Below, piece by piece: positions 18,581 to 28,789 of a stretch of 64,000 bases of DNA. The notes beneath the pieces are model-generated. The model saw nothing but the letters and a program-made list of their open reading frames with translations. It did not search any database and was not told the DNA's origin. Each line of letters starts with the position of its first letter. The stretch's first letter is position 1. Location of the stretch: contig NZ_CP009553.3 of assembly GCF_000767615.3 (NCBI RefSeq), positions 1,736,001 to 1,800,000 on the forward strand. Direction: 5' to 3'. This DNA comes from Pandoraea pnomenusa. Lineage in GTDB: Bacteria; Pseudomonadota; Gammaproteobacteria; Burkholderiales; Burkholderiaceae. A program made the translations under genes and the position numbers.

Positions 18581-19798
18581 ATGCCGTCCCCCGCAACTCC
18601 GGCCGCTGACGCGACCGTCAGCGCAACAGCCCGCGCAACCGCCAGCGCAACCGCGCTGCTGCTGCGCTTCTCGCTGAACGTCTTCCTCGCATGCCTGACC
18701 ATCGGCATGTCGCTGTCCGTCGTGCCGCTGTTCGTGCACGACGTTCTCGGTTTTCACAACGTCGTGGTCGGATTCGCTGTCGGCGTACAGTCGCTCGCCA
18801 CGGTGCTCACGCGCAAATTCGCCGGTCGCACGGCGGATCTGCGCGGCGCCCGTGTTGCGCTGATGCGCGGGCTGACGTTTGTCGGGCTCTCCGGTGTTGC
18901 CCTGCTCGCGACCGGGCTCGTCACGCTGTCCCCCGAGCCCCGGCTGGCGGTGCTGACCGTGGCACGTTTGCTGCTGGGCGTGGGCGAGAGCCTGTGCATC
19001 ACCGGCACGCTGACGTGGGCCATCGGCAGTCTGGGGGCATCGCAATCGGGGCGTGTGATGTCGTGGACCGGGGCGGCCGTCTTCAGCGGATTTGCCGTCG
19101 GCGCGCCACTCGGCCTCTCGCTTTATGGGGCTACCGCGCTCATCGGCGTGGCCATCGCGATCTGCCTGCTGCCCATCGCCGGTTGGGTCGTGATCTCGCG
19201 GATTCCCGGCGTGGCGCCGGTACATCAGACGGGGCGTGCGCTGCCGTACTCGCAGGTGTTGCGCATCGTTTTCCTGCCGGGGCTGGCGCTCGCATTGCAG
19301 GGTGTGGGTTTCGCGGTGGTCGGCGCTTTCGTGGTGCTGTACTTCGATGCGTCGCGCTGGTCCGGCGCTGCTGTCGCGCTGTCGGCCTTTGGGCTCGCGT
19401 TCGTGCTGGTGAGACTGATCGGTGGACGTTGGCCCGAGCGCTTCGGCAATCTGCGCGTGGCGCAGGCGTCGCTCGCGGTCGAAGCCGTCGGCCTGTTGCT
19501 GGTGTGGCAGGCGCCGGGCGCGTGGCTTGCGCTGGCCGGCACCGCGCTCGCCGGCGCCGGCGCATCGCTGATCTTTCCCTCGCTGGGCATCGAGGTGGTG
19601 CAGCGTGCGCCCGCCGCTAGCCGTGGCACGAGCCTGGGCACGTATGCCGCGTTTCAGGACGTCGCCATTCTCCTGACCGGGCCGCTCGCCGGCGCCGTGG
19701 CCAACCCGTTCGGCTATCGCGCGGTCTTCCTGTGCGGTGGGCTCGCGGCAGCGGTGGGCGTCATCGTCGTCGTCATATTGCGCGCACGTCGCCGCTGA
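18581..19798 (+). CDS. MFS transporter, YhhS-like, second copy
   Basis: A 405-residue, about 12-helix major facilitator of the same YhhS-like group as the protein at 9224. Shared marks include RKFAGRTADLRGARVAL in loop 2-3, LLGVGESL in helix 4, SLIFPSLGIEVV and RGTSLGTYAAFQD. An Ala/Thr-rich N-terminal tail (about 25 residues) precedes the first helix. GGAG lies upstream of the ATG. The 3' end overlaps the convergent PhzF-like gene by 26 bp. The substrate is unknown; export of a sugar or drug is the usual guess for the group. Confidence 0.85.
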   Translation: MPSPATPAADATVSATARATASATALLLRFSLNVFLACLTIGMSLSVVPLFVHDVLGFHNVVVGFAVGVQSLATVLTRKFAGRTADLRGARVALMRGLTFVGLSGVALLATGLVTLSPEPRLAVLTVARLLLGVGESLCITGTLTWAIGSLGASQSGRVMSWTGAAVFSGFAVGAPLGLSLYGATALIGVAIAICLLPIAGWVVISRIPGVAPVHQTGRALPYSQVLRIVFLPGLALALQGVGFAVVGAFVVLYFDASRWSGAAVALSAFGLAFVLVRLIGGRWPERFGNLRVAQASLAVEAVGLLLVWQAPGAWLALAGTALAGAGASLIFPSLGIEVVQRAPAASRGTSLGTYAAFQDVAILLTGPLAGAVANPFGYRAVFLCGGLAAAVGVIVVVILRARRR

Positions 19799-20672
19799 TC
19801 CAACAGCCCGCGGCGGCGTCGAGCGGATCGCGCAGCGTCACGGTGATCGCCGAGGCGCGTCCCATGGCGACCCCCTGGCGCACGACGACGCCGCGCTCGC
19901 CAGGGAGAAGCCAGCCGTAGCGGCGCGCGCCGTAAAGCAGTGCGGCTGCCGCGATGCCGGTCGCGGCATCTTCGGGATAGCCGGAGGCGCGCGGATACTG
20001 GCGCGCCTGCAACACCGGCAACGCGCGCCCATCGCCCACCGCCTCGCGCGCGCAAGGGTACAGACCAGTGGATGCGATGGCGTCGCACGTGGCGGCCATC
20101 GTGGCGAAGTCGGGCCGCAGCGCCTGCAATGTCGCCACGCTGCGCAGCGGCACGAGTGTCTTCACGCGACTCGTCGCCGCGTTGCAGATACCTTCCGGGG
20201 CAATATCGTCGGGCGAGATTCGCAATGTGGCGCAGATTGCCTCGATGGCGCTCGCGTCGATGACCGGCTCGGTGCGCCCCGCCGGCTGACTGACTTCGAT
20301 GTGCTCGCCGTCGGCGGCCAGCCTGCCTTCGACCGGGCCACTCAGCGTCTCGATCGTGACCGGCCTGCCGTCCCAGCGTCCCGCGCGGCGCAATACCCAC
20401 AACGCACCCAGCGTCGCATGACCGCACATCTCCATCTCGTGATTCGGTACGAAAAAGCGAAAGCGCCACGCCCGGTCCGGCTGCGTCGAGGCCATGACGA
20501 AGCCGCTCTCGTGGCCGTAGTGCGCCGCGACGGCGCGCATATCGCCTTCCGACATCGCGTCGGCGTCGAGCACGATCGGGGCGGGGTTGCCGCCGTCGTC
20601 TGTGGCGGGGAAGACGCTGACCAGGCAAACCGAGGCAGGTGCGGGCAGCGAGAGCGGGTTGTGGACGTTCAT
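19773..20672 (-). CDS. PhzF-family isomerase/epimerase-like protein
   Basis: A 299-residue protein of the PhzF/diaminopimelate-epimerase-fold family. The N-terminal half has GGNPAPIVL and the catalytic-acid motif GHESGFVM. FFVPNHEMEMCGHATLGA is the conserved strand-helix of the first domain. The C-terminal domain carries the PhzF-type GYPEDAATGIAA, which corresponds to the family's G-DxATG signature. No other phenazine genes are present, so the reaction is unknown; many PhzF-like proteins are stand-alone isomerases. The ATG at 20672 (MNVHNPLS) is the best start: the upstream frame is Arg/Ser-rich and unlike the family. It overlaps the convergent MFS gene by 26 bp. Confidence 0.88.
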   Translation of the reverse strand: MNVHNPLSLPAPASVCLVSVFPATDDGGNPAPIVLDADAMSEGDMRAVAAHYGHESGFVMASTQPDRAWRFRFFVPNHEMEMCGHATLGALWVLRRAGRWDGRPVTIETLSGPVEGRLAADGEHIEVSQPAGRTEPVIDASAIEAICATLRISPDDIAPEGICNAATSRVKTLVPLRSVATLQALRPDFATMAATCDAIASTGLYPCAREAVGDGRALPVLQARQYPRASGYPEDAATGIAAAALLYGARRYGWLLPGERGVVVRQGVAMGRASAITVTLRDPLDAAAGCWISGDVRAI

Positions 20673-21291
20673 GATTCGACTCGAGGAAAGCGGGACAGTG
20701 GTCGACGTCGCGTGGGGCGGCATCTGTCGGGATGATGTTCCGCGCCGGCAACGCGATCGGCGTAAGGGAAGCCTTAAGGGTACGCGTGAAATCACACGTC
20801 CGTCAGGCATCGATGGCCCGCGGCGTGCCGAATCTTTCGGACGCATTTTCATCGCCACGCGGGTGTCAGGCAGCCACGTCGAATATCGGCGCGCCATCGG
20901 GGCATTGACGCGGCGCATCGTCGACCGTCCTGTCAATGGCGTTTGGCTGTCGCGCTCTTGCCGCAGTCGGGCGACTTACGATTTCGGAATGTGATCAGTG
21001 ACTGAAGGACTGCTCCATATAGAGCGGTGTCCTATGGTTTACAATCGCGGCGGCCTCCCAATCACCAAATGGGATGGCCGGGTGAGAAACGTCGCGCAGG
21101 CCCTCAGGCTGGGCGCAGACGTCCGGAGACAATGTCGACGGACTCCGCGAAATCGATTCCCGCGACATGGGAATCGTGAGGTCTTCAGAGCAGTCGGGTG
21201 GGTAAGGCGGCGTGATCGGTGCGAGTGGTCCGGCGGCAGCGTTGCAGTCTTGATTCCGGCTGCATGGCAGCCGAAGTTCGAAGTGGAAACC
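20673..21291. other. Intergenic region between divergent genes, 619 bp
   Basis: Separates the PhzF-like gene from the ACS-type MFS gene. It holds a TACAAT -10-like box at 21040-21045 and a perfect inverted repeat at 21154-21176. The MFS reading frame is open for 98 codons upstream of its ATG, but that part is Arg-rich and lacks family resemblance, so I treat it as untranslated. Confidence 0.5.
21154..21176. promoter_or_regulatory. Perfect inverted repeat, candidate operator
   Basis: CGATTCCC (21154-21161) and GGGAATCG (21169-21176) pair perfectly across 7 bp. It lies 115 bp upstream of the ACS-family transporter start, downstream of a -10-like TACAAT. It could be an operator or an mRNA hairpin; no regulator gene is adjacent. 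Confidence 0.4.
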
Positions 21292-22602
21292 ATGAGTACT
21301 ATCGCTAGCGGTACCCAACCCAGTGCGCAGTCGCGCGCGATCGAGGCGCAAGCCTACGCCAAAGCGACCTGGCGTTTGTTGCCGTTCCTTTTCCTTTGTT
21401 ACGTCGCGGCGTATCTCGACCGTGTCAACGTCGGCTTCGCCAAGCTGCAGATGCTCAACGACCTTCAGTTCAGCGAGACGGTCTATGGCCTGGGCGCCGG
21501 CATCTTCTTCATCGGCTACTTTTTCTTTGAAGTGCCGAGCAACATCATCATGCACAAGGTCGGTGCGCGCCGCTGGATCGCGCGCATCATGATCTCGTGG
21601 GCGGTGCTCTCGGCGGCCACGCTGTTCGTGAAGACACCCACGCAGTTCTACGTCGTGCGTTTTCTGCTCGGCGTGGCCGAGGCGGGCTTCTTCCCCGGCA
21701 TCGTGCTGTACCTGACCTACTGGTTCCCGGCGCAGCGTCGCGGTCGCATGAACGCGCTGTTCATGATCGGCATTCCCGTCGCGGGCGTGTTCGGCGGTCC
21801 GCTCTCGGGCTGGATTCTCGCGGCATTCAATGGCGTGGGCGGCTGGGCCGCCTGGCAATGGCTGTTCTTCATCGAAGCCATTCCGTCGGTGATTCTCGGC
21901 GTGATCACGCTCATGTATCTGCCGAACGGCATTCGCGCTGCCACTTGGCTCACCGAAGACGAAAAGGCCGTTCTGGAGCACAACATCGCGCAGGACAGCG
22001 CGGGCAAGGTGCAGCACTCGGTCGCGTCGGTGTTCGCGAACGGTCGCGTGTGGCTCATGGCCGCGATTTACTTCTGCTGCATGATGGGCCTATATGGCAT
22101 TGGCTTTTATCTGCCGACGCTAATCAAGGCCAGCGGCGTGAAGAGCGCGCTGGACGTGGGGCTGCTTACCGCCATTCCCTACGCCTGCGCCGTGCTCAGC
22201 ATGATCGTCGTGGCGCGCAGCTCGGACCGCACGCGCGAGCGCCGCTGGCACTTCGCCGTGGTGTCGCTTGCCGGGGCCGTGGGCCTGTACCTGAGCACGG
22301 TCTGGGGCAACAATGTCCCGCTCGCCATGGTGGCGCTGTCGGTCGGCACGGCCGGCATGCTGGCCACGATGCCGGTGTTCTGGACGTACCCGAGCGCGCT
22401 GCTCGTCGGCGGCTCGGCTGCTGCCGCCATCGGCATGATCAACTCGATCGGCAACCTGGCCGGTTTCGTGAGCCCGTTCGTCATCGGCTGGCTCAAGGAC
22501 GTGACGCAAAGCACCAACGCCGGCATGTACTGCGTGTCGGCCGCGCTCGCCTTGGGGGCCGTGCTGGCGCTCACGCAATCGAAGGCGCAGGTCAACCGCT
22601 GA
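21292..22602 (+). CDS. MFS transporter, anion:cation symporter (ACS) family
   Basis: A 436-residue major facilitator of the ACS family, the group with phthalate, tartrate, 4-hydroxyphenylacetate and glucarate transporters. Typical marks are LCYVAAYLDRVNVGFAKLQM in helix 1, GYFFFEVPSNIIMHKVGARRW in loop 2-3, RFLLGVAEAGFFPGIVLYLTYWF in helix 4, and GPLSGWIL. About 12 helices. The ATG at 21292 gives the normal length. No catabolic partner is adjacent, so the substrate, probably an organic acid, cannot be named. It ends before a bidirectional terminator shared with icd. Confidence 0.9.
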   Translation: MSTIASGTQPSAQSRAIEAQAYAKATWRLLPFLFLCYVAAYLDRVNVGFAKLQMLNDLQFSETVYGLGAGIFFIGYFFFEVPSNIIMHKVGARRWIARIMISWAVLSAATLFVKTPTQFYVVRFLLGVAEAGFFPGIVLYLTYWFPAQRRGRMNALFMIGIPVAGVFGGPLSGWILAAFNGVGGWAAWQWLFFIEAIPSVILGVITLMYLPNGIRAATWLTEDEKAVLEHNIAQDSAGKVQHSVASVFANGRVWLMAAIYFCCMMGLYGIGFYLPTLIKASGVKSALDVGLLTAIPYACAVLSMIVVARSSDRTRERRWHFAVVSLAGAVGLYLSTVWGNNVPLAMVALSVGTAGMLATMPVFWTYPSALLVGGSAAAAIGMINSIGNLAGFVSPFVIGWLKDVTQSTNAGMYCVSAALALGAVLALTQSKAQVNR

Positions 22603-22636
22603 AACGCTTCAGAGCACGGTGATGGCGGCAGCGGTG

Positions 22637-22672
22637 CCAATGCCGCCGATGTCGCCAATGTCGCCTTTGTCG
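22637..22672. repeat. 9-bp tandem repeat, 4 copies, intergenic
   Basis: Four units close to CCAATGTCG between the ACS-family transporter stop and the terminator. Copies differ by one to three bases. Same 9-bp period as the arrays at 1944 and inside gdhB. Confidence 0.8.
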
Positions 22673-22691
22673 TGCGTGGTCCGTGAAATAG

Positions 22692-22717
22692 AAAAAGCCG
22701 GCGTTCGCCGGCTTTTT
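22692..22717. terminator. Bidirectional rho-independent terminator
   Basis: Perfect 11-bp stem AAAAAGCCGGC / GCCGGCTTTTT with loop GTTC. A-run on one side and T-run on the other serve both the MFS gene and the convergent icd gene. Confidence 0.93.
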
Positions 22718-22769
22718 CATTGGATGCTGCGGGGCGGTCGTGCCGACCCGCCCTCGATCGCTTTCGCGC

Positions 22770-25010
<2,241 letters not shown>

Positions 25011-25647
25011 CGCTGGTCTCGGATTCAAGAATCAGGAAAAGGTGGGGGAACGCCGCCGACTGGGGTGACAGTCCGCTAGCCATGACAAATTCTCTCGATT
25101 GTGACACGGGTCAGGGGCAAAACTGAAATGCCTTTTCGTAATGTGAATGCGTCAGTCTTATATAAGACTGGCTCTGAAGGCCCCGTCATATCGTGGAAAT
25201 CCCCGTCGCGCGGGGCACGGGTCGCGCCACGCCCCGGCGGGAAGTTGGATCGGTATGTGGTTAAATTGATCGAATTTTAGTTTTGATTTAAAAAATCTAT
25301 TGATGTTGCGATGTCGCGCATGCATTTCCGCGGGGCATGCGCCGCGACTGCGTAGTGTCGCTCGCAGCCGGTGCGTACGGTTGGGGGGGGCTCTCGGTCT
25401 GCCGCTTGCCATGGCTGGGCGGTTGCGCTCTAATGGCGCCCAGCGCCGACCTTGGGAAGCCGCCAACGGTTCCCATGCGCAGTCCTCCCCCCGTTTGCTG
25501 TGCCGCGCGCGCTCCCTCGCTGCCGTCATCAGAAGAATGAAAACGCAGCATGGTGGTATTCGACCGTAGCGCACAAAACCAATCATTGTTCCGCGAGCGT
25601 CGTCGGGCATGCATGCCCGATGCCTCGCCGTACCGGGGAATCACTGC
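25011..25647. other. Divergent intergenic region, 637 bp
   Basis: Carries the icd upstream palindrome (25153-25170), an A+T-rich island at about 25258-25310 that is unlike its surroundings, a run of eight G at 25383-25390, and the start region of the Slam-like gene. I find no convincing gene in it. The A+T-rich island is the natural place for the Slam-like promoter, or for binding by an H-NS/MvaT-type protein, but I see no textbook -35/-10 pair. Confidence 0.5.
25153..25170. promoter_or_regulatory. Perfect 18-bp palindrome upstream of icd
   Basis: CAGTCTTATATAAGACTG is fully self-complementary over 18 bp. Length and symmetry are typical of a dimeric repressor operator such as that of a GntR-type regulator. 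It lies 143 bp upstream of the icd start. The cognate regulator is not in the window. Confidence 0.7.
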
Positions 25648-27054
25648 ATGTCTGTTTCAACGCTTCGCCGAAGTGCGCTTGCCGCAGCGGTGCTCGGTGC
25701 CGTTCTGACGCATGGCGCGTATGCCGCGGGCACGCTCGTCGCAGACGGCACTGCCGCTGTCGGCGGGCCGCCTGCCTCGTCGTCCGACGCGGGAAACGCC
25801 GCGATCTCCGAGGCTCGCGCGCTGATGCGCGCCAAATCGCCCGCACGGGCCTACGCGTTGCTGGCGCCGCTGGAGAGCCGTCTGGCGGGCGACGGCGAAT
25901 ATGACTACCTGCTGGGTATCGCTGCCGCGGACAGTCATCACCTCGAGGTTGCCGAGCGCGCACTCAAACGCAGCGTGGCGGCGCGTCCTGGCGATGGTCC
26001 GGCTCACCTCGAACTGGCGCGCACCTATTTTCTGCTCGGGCAGCGCGATAACGCGAGACGCGAGTTCGAGGGGGTGGCCGCGGGCGAGGTCCCCGAGGGT
26101 GTGCGTCCGGTCATCGAGGCCTACCTGAACGCGATCAATGCGCCTGCGGGCGCGCGTACGTCCTGGACCGGCTACGTGCAGGGCAACGTCGGGCACGATA
26201 CCAATGCCAACAACGCGACGACGAATTCCGCGATCGCGATTCCGGCACTGGGCGGCTTGATGTTCGTCCTCGACGGCGCCTCGCGCGGAACGCCGGCGAA
26301 CTTCGGCGACATCAGTGGCGGGCTAGGCGTGCGACATGCCGTGACGGACAACCTGGTGGTGTCGGCATCGGGAGAGGTCGATGTGCGCACCTACGCCGAT
26401 AAGGCGCGCGCCTTCGATCAGGGCAGCTATTTGCTTCAACTGGGCGCGAACTGGTTGTCCGGGCCGAACAATTTCGGACTTCAGTACGCCAACCAGCACA
26501 TGTGGGTCGATTCGGAGAGCTACCGCAATCTCAACGGCTTCACCGCGCAGTGGACGCGCGATCTTGGCAGCGACCTTCAGGTGGCGACGTTCGCGCAGTA
26601 CACGCCGATTCGCTACATGGGCACGAATGCGCGCGACGTGAATCGCGCCATCGTTGGCGCGTCGATCGTCAAGGGATTCTCGTCGGTCTATGGCGCGCCG
26701 GTCGCTTATGCCTCGCTGTACGCGGGGCGAGAAAAGCCCAAGGACGACTTGTCCGCCGCGTTCGGCAATCGGCTGTGGGGCGCGCGACTCGGCGGCGAAT
26801 GGCACGTGATGCCGGATCAACTGCTGTTCGCCAGCGCTAGCATCGAGCGACGCAACTACGACACGCTCGACAGTTTGTTTCTCGTGGAGCGCAGCGACCG
26901 TCAGCTTGACGTGAGGGCTGGCTATTCGTACTTCGTGACGAAGGCGTTTTCGATCACGCCGCAATTCAGCTTCACGCGGAATGGCTCCAGCCAGCCGCTG
27001 TACCAGTACCACCGAAGTGTCTACGAGGTCGTGGCTCGCTATGACTTCCGCTGA
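25648..27054 (+). CDS. Slam-family outer-membrane translocon (DUF560, type 11 secretion)
   Basis: A 468-residue protein of the surface lipoprotein assembly modulator family. Signal peptide is residues 1-26 (ends HGAYA). An N-terminal TPR-like region (about 45-165; LMRAKSPARAYALLAPLES, YDYLLGIAAADSHHLEVAERAL, HLELARTYFLLGQRDNARRE) binds cargo in known members. A C-terminal beta-barrel (about 170-468, DUF560/PF04575) begins TSWTGYVQGNVGHDTNANNAT and ends in aromatic FR (VVARYDFR). Slam proteins move folded or nearly folded proteins with a TbpB-like C-terminal barrel across the outer membrane. The next gene, 34 bp downstream, is such a candidate cargo. The ATG at 25648 begins the signal peptide. 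Confidence 0.85.
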   Translation: MSVSTLRRSALAAAVLGAVLTHGAYAAGTLVADGTAAVGGPPASSSDAGNAAISEARALMRAKSPARAYALLAPLESRLAGDGEYDYLLGIAAADSHHLEVAERALKRSVAARPGDGPAHLELARTYFLLGQRDNARREFEGVAAGEVPEGVRPVIEAYLNAINAPAGARTSWTGYVQGNVGHDTNANNATTNSAIAIPALGGLMFVLDGASRGTPANFGDISGGLGVRHAVTDNLVVSASGEVDVRTYADKARAFDQGSYLLQLGANWLSGPNNFGLQYANQHMWVDSESYRNLNGFTAQWTRDLGSDLQVATFAQYTPIRYMGTNARDVNRAIVGASIVKGFSSVYGAPVAYASLYAGREKPKDDLSAAFGNRLWGARLGGEWHVMPDQLLFASASIERRNYDTLDSLFLVERSDRQLDVRAGYSYFVTKAFSITPQFSFTRNGSSQPLYQYHRSVYEVVARYDFR

Positions 27055-27088
27055 TCTCAATCCTCACGCCGATCCGGAGCGATCGATC

Positions 27089-28294
27089 ATGACATTCATC
27101 GTGTTGTCGGGGCCTCGTCGGGCCTTGCGTTTTCCCGCACGCCGCGCTGCGCAATGGAGCGCCATCGCATCGGCGGTGGCTTCTTTCGTCATCCCGCAGG
27201 CCAGAGCGCAGAGTGGAGGGCTCGACTTCTCGCGATTCCTGCCGCAGCCGGTGGTGTCAGCTTCAGGAGGCACTGCTGCGAGTGCTGTGCCGGGTGGGGC
27301 GAGTCCGGGTCTCTATGTCGAGGTGCTCGGTGGCGCGATCGTCGTGAGCAATGGTGGTGGATCGCCGCTTTTCTCGGCCGGGCAATTCGGCTTCACGCCC
27401 AATTTCAGCGTGCCGCCGGTCGTGCTTCCGCAGAATCCGGGAATCCTTTTCACGCCGCCCCCGATATTTTCGGCAACGGGTTCGCCGACGCAGCCCACAC
27501 CGGCTACAGGGCCTGTCGTGCTGTTGCCGACGCCACGGCCGCCCGCCGCCGAGCTTCCGCCGGTCTTGACGCCCCCGGTTGTGACGCCGCCGGTGCTCCC
27601 ACCACCCGTCGTGCTGACCAGCGGCGCGGGGTATTACATGATGAACTGGGGCTCGGACGGTATCGCAAGTCTTGGCACGGGCACGGCGACCTTCAATGCC
27701 GCGAGCGAGATGACGAAGTTCGTGGGGTCGGACATGCCGTTCAATGTCGTGTCGGCCGTGACGGTCGCCGACGCGGGCAAACTGGACGATCTGGGCTGGG
27801 GGCGCTGGACGGCGGGCACGATATCCGATCACGGCGAGACGATCGATTTGTCGACGTGGAGTTCGGGCATGCCTTATATCGTTGGCAAGCCCACGCTGGA
27901 TGCGAATCTGCCGATCTCGGGCACGATGACGTACGCGCTCGCCGGCGCAACGAAGGCTATCGACAGAATTTCCGGTGCGACCGGCACGTTGACGGGATCG
28001 CTGAGCATCGCGTTCCAGAATGCGCGCTACGACGTCACGCCGAATCTGAATATCGCCATGCCCGGGCAGACTTACGCGACCGGCGCCGGCATGACGGTGG
28101 TTGGCCCGGACGGTGCGCGTGCAACGTTCGACACGATGACGCAAAACGTCTCGGGCGGCGCGTGTGTCGGCGGCGCTTGTACGTTTTCGACGCAAGGCGT
28201 GCTGACCGGCGCGGCGGCGAACAATGCGGGCATCGTGTACTCGCTCTCGGGCCCTGAGATTCGGGTAACGGGGGCGGCGGGGTTCAAGCGCTGA
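27089..28294 (+). CDS. Probable Slam/T11SS cargo, TbpB-like C-terminal barrel
   Basis: A 401-residue exported protein. A long N-region and hydrophobic core form a Sec signal peptide, with cleavage likely after ARA near residue 40 (PQARA-QSGG). There is no lipobox Cys, so it should be soluble or surface-held by other means. The mature N-terminal part is Gly/Ser/Ala-rich, followed by a Pro-rich linker at about 125-170 (PTPRPPAAELPPVLTPPV). The C-terminal domain (about 175-401) is Gly/Asp/Thr-rich with repeated short strands (GWGRWTAGTISDHGET, ISGTMTYALAG, GTLTGSLSIAFQNARYDV), as in TbpB-type and hemophilin-type Slam cargo. Adjacent to the Slam gene in one unit. GGAG precedes the ATG. Confidence 0.75.
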   Translation: MTFIVLSGPRRALRFPARRAAQWSAIASAVASFVIPQARAQSGGLDFSRFLPQPVVSASGGTAASAVPGGASPGLYVEVLGGAIVVSNGGGSPLFSAGQFGFTPNFSVPPVVLPQNPGILFTPPPIFSATGSPTQPTPATGPVVLLPTPRPPAAELPPVLTPPVVTPPVLPPPVVLTSGAGYYMMNWGSDGIASLGTGTATFNAASEMTKFVGSDMPFNVVSAVTVADAGKLDDLGWGRWTAGTISDHGETIDLSTWSSGMPYIVGKPTLDANLPISGTMTYALAGATKAIDRISGATGTLTGSLSIAFQNARYDVTPNLNIAMPGQTYATGAGMTVVGPDGARATFDTMTQNVSGGACVGGACTFSTQGVLTGAAANNAGIVYSLSGPEIRVTGAAGFKR

Positions 28295-28415
28295 GGTGCG
28301 AGGTGTGGTGCAGGGCAGGGGAGGTGCGCTCGCATTGAAGCGGGCGTCCGTCTCGTCGTTGCGGCATGCGGAATGGATCGCGCGCGATCCCTGCGATACC
28401 GACGCAGAATGCAAA

Positions 28416-28440
28416 AAGGGCCGACGTATCGTCGGCCCTT
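28416..28440 (-). terminator. Rho-independent terminator after tRNA-Val
   Basis: Perfect 11-bp stem AAGGGCCGACG / CGTCGGCCCTT (28416-28426 with 28430-28440), loop TAT. On the minus strand the stem is followed by a run of T, as expected for the end of the tRNA transcript. Confidence 0.9.
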
Positions 28441-28446
28441 CGAATC

Positions 28447-28521
28447 TGGTGGGTGGTACAGGGATTGAACCTGTGACCCCTGCCGTGTGAAGGCAGTGCT
28501 CTACCGCTGAGCTAACCACCC
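28447..28521 (-). tRNA. tRNA-Val, anticodon CAC
   Basis: Minus-strand cloverleaf. The acceptor arm GGGTGGT pairs with ACCACCC (28451-28457). D-arm, anticodon arm with loop TTCACAC giving anticodon CAC (reads GUG), and T-arm GGTTCAATCCC are all present. The 3' CCA is encoded (28447-28449). 75 nt with CCA. A terminator follows immediately. No integrated element is attached to it. Confidence 0.97.
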
Positions 28522-28530
28522 AAATCATTA

Positions 28531-28549
28531 ACTAAATCAATGATTTAGT
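28531..28549. promoter_or_regulatory. Short palindrome upstream of tRNA-Val
   Basis: ACTAAATCA and TGATTTAGT are perfect 9-bp arms around one A, 10 bp upstream of the mature tRNA 5' end. It may be a processing hairpin or part of the tRNA promoter region; the role is unknown. Confidence 0.4.
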
Positions 28550-28789
28550 GTTGATTGCTGAAGTCTTTCCTTCGCAATCAGGAGCAGAACTTTAACTGTT
28601 TTCGTAGAAGTCTGCAACCTTTCTTTTCAATCTTGTTTTGCTGCCGCCGTGACGATATCTCTCGATCACTTCACGCCGTTTCTCGCGATGACTCGCAAGC
28701 AGCAAAGACAGCGATTATAGGGATGTTTTCTTCGCTTGGGAAGGGCTCCGTGCAATTTTTTCGCGGATACCTCGCGAATCCCTGTCATG

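Noticed and set aside
19773..20672. Phenazine synthesis locus
   Set aside because: Only a PhzF-like gene is present; no other phenazine genes are in the window.
20998..21291. N-terminal extension of the ACS transporter
   Set aside because: 98 open codons but Arg-rich, without family resemblance; the ATG at 21292 gives the normal protein.
28447..28789. tRNA-Val as an integration site for a mobile element
   Set aside because: No integrase, direct repeat of the tRNA 3' end or island-like composition on either side.
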